From the NCBI GenBank assembly GCA_045540975.1, contig JAZQIE010000001.1, forward strand, positions 1 through 5,599: a DNA stretch of 5,599 bases. Direction: 5' to 3'. A program made the position numbers and the translations under genes. Source of the DNA: SIG510 sp045540975 (GTDB taxonomy: Bacteria > Bacillota > Clostridia > Oscillospirales > JAAYXM01). Below, piece by piece: positions 5,580-5,599 of the stretch (the first letter of the stretch is position 1; the number at the start of each line of letters is the position of its first letter). A model generated the notes under the pieces. The model saw only the letters and a list, made by a program, of their open reading frames with translations, was not told the DNA's origin and made no database searches.

Positions 5580-5599
5580 GCACCCTCCGCGGAGGGTGC
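5580..5599. terminator. Perfect palindrome at the window edge, probable terminator stem
   Basis: The last twenty bases form a perfect ten-base inverted repeat (GCACCCTCCG / CGGAGGGTGC), foldable as an eight-pair stem with a CGCG loop. It begins 17 bases after the XRE stop. A run of A (5570-5574) precedes it, so a bidirectional terminator is possible. The T-run needed to confirm it would lie past the window end. Confidence 0.6.

Overview
The window looks like a chromosomal segment from a moderately GC-rich, low-spore or non-spore-forming type of Bacillota, most likely a gut-type clostridium (Oscillospirales-like). The evidence is protein style, strong Shine-Dalgarno sites of the AGGAGG/GAGGTG type, and a feoA-feoB-Cys-rich-peptide arrangement common in Clostridia. 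Taxonomy is an inference from style; no rRNA or marker gene is present. Hand-counted 60-base lines give roughly 57-67% GC in the first 4.5 kb and roughly 28-47% after about 4578.

Region 1 (1-2522) is the end of a ferrous-iron uptake operon. It holds the 3' part of feoA, a complete feoB (713 aa) and a 49-aa FeoB-associated Cys-rich membrane peptide whose ATG directly follows the feoB stop. A strong hairpin terminator closes the operon. FeoB is the GTP-gated Fe(II) permease; FeoA and the small peptide are accessory parts.

Region 2 (2513-4577) is a second, independent transcription unit on the same strand with its own candidate promoter. It encodes a 12-helix major facilitator transporter that resembles the organophosphate:phosphate antiporters, a low-molecular-weight protein tyrosine phosphatase, and a 111-aa SLOG-fold (YspA/DUF2493-like) protein. 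The last two overlap by ATGA. No clear terminator follows the last gene. The best candidate is a hairpin with a T-run about 290 bases downstream, inside the opposing gene.

Region 3 (4578-5599) differs in composition and looks like an acquired module. A second SLOG-fold protein of a different subtype (162 aa, minus strand) is transcribed divergently from a 112-aa XRE-family regulator (plus strand). The 140-base region between them carries three copies of a 15-base motif at an exact 30-base period, interleaved with overlapping, face-to-face promoters. This is the signature of a self-regulated switch. The window stops inside a perfect palindrome that is probably the regulator's terminator.

The most interesting feature is the XRE/SLOG divergent module with its phased operators, placed tail-to-tail against an unrelated SLOG gene. 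A nucleotide-sensing or defence-type role is possible, but nothing in the window proves it.
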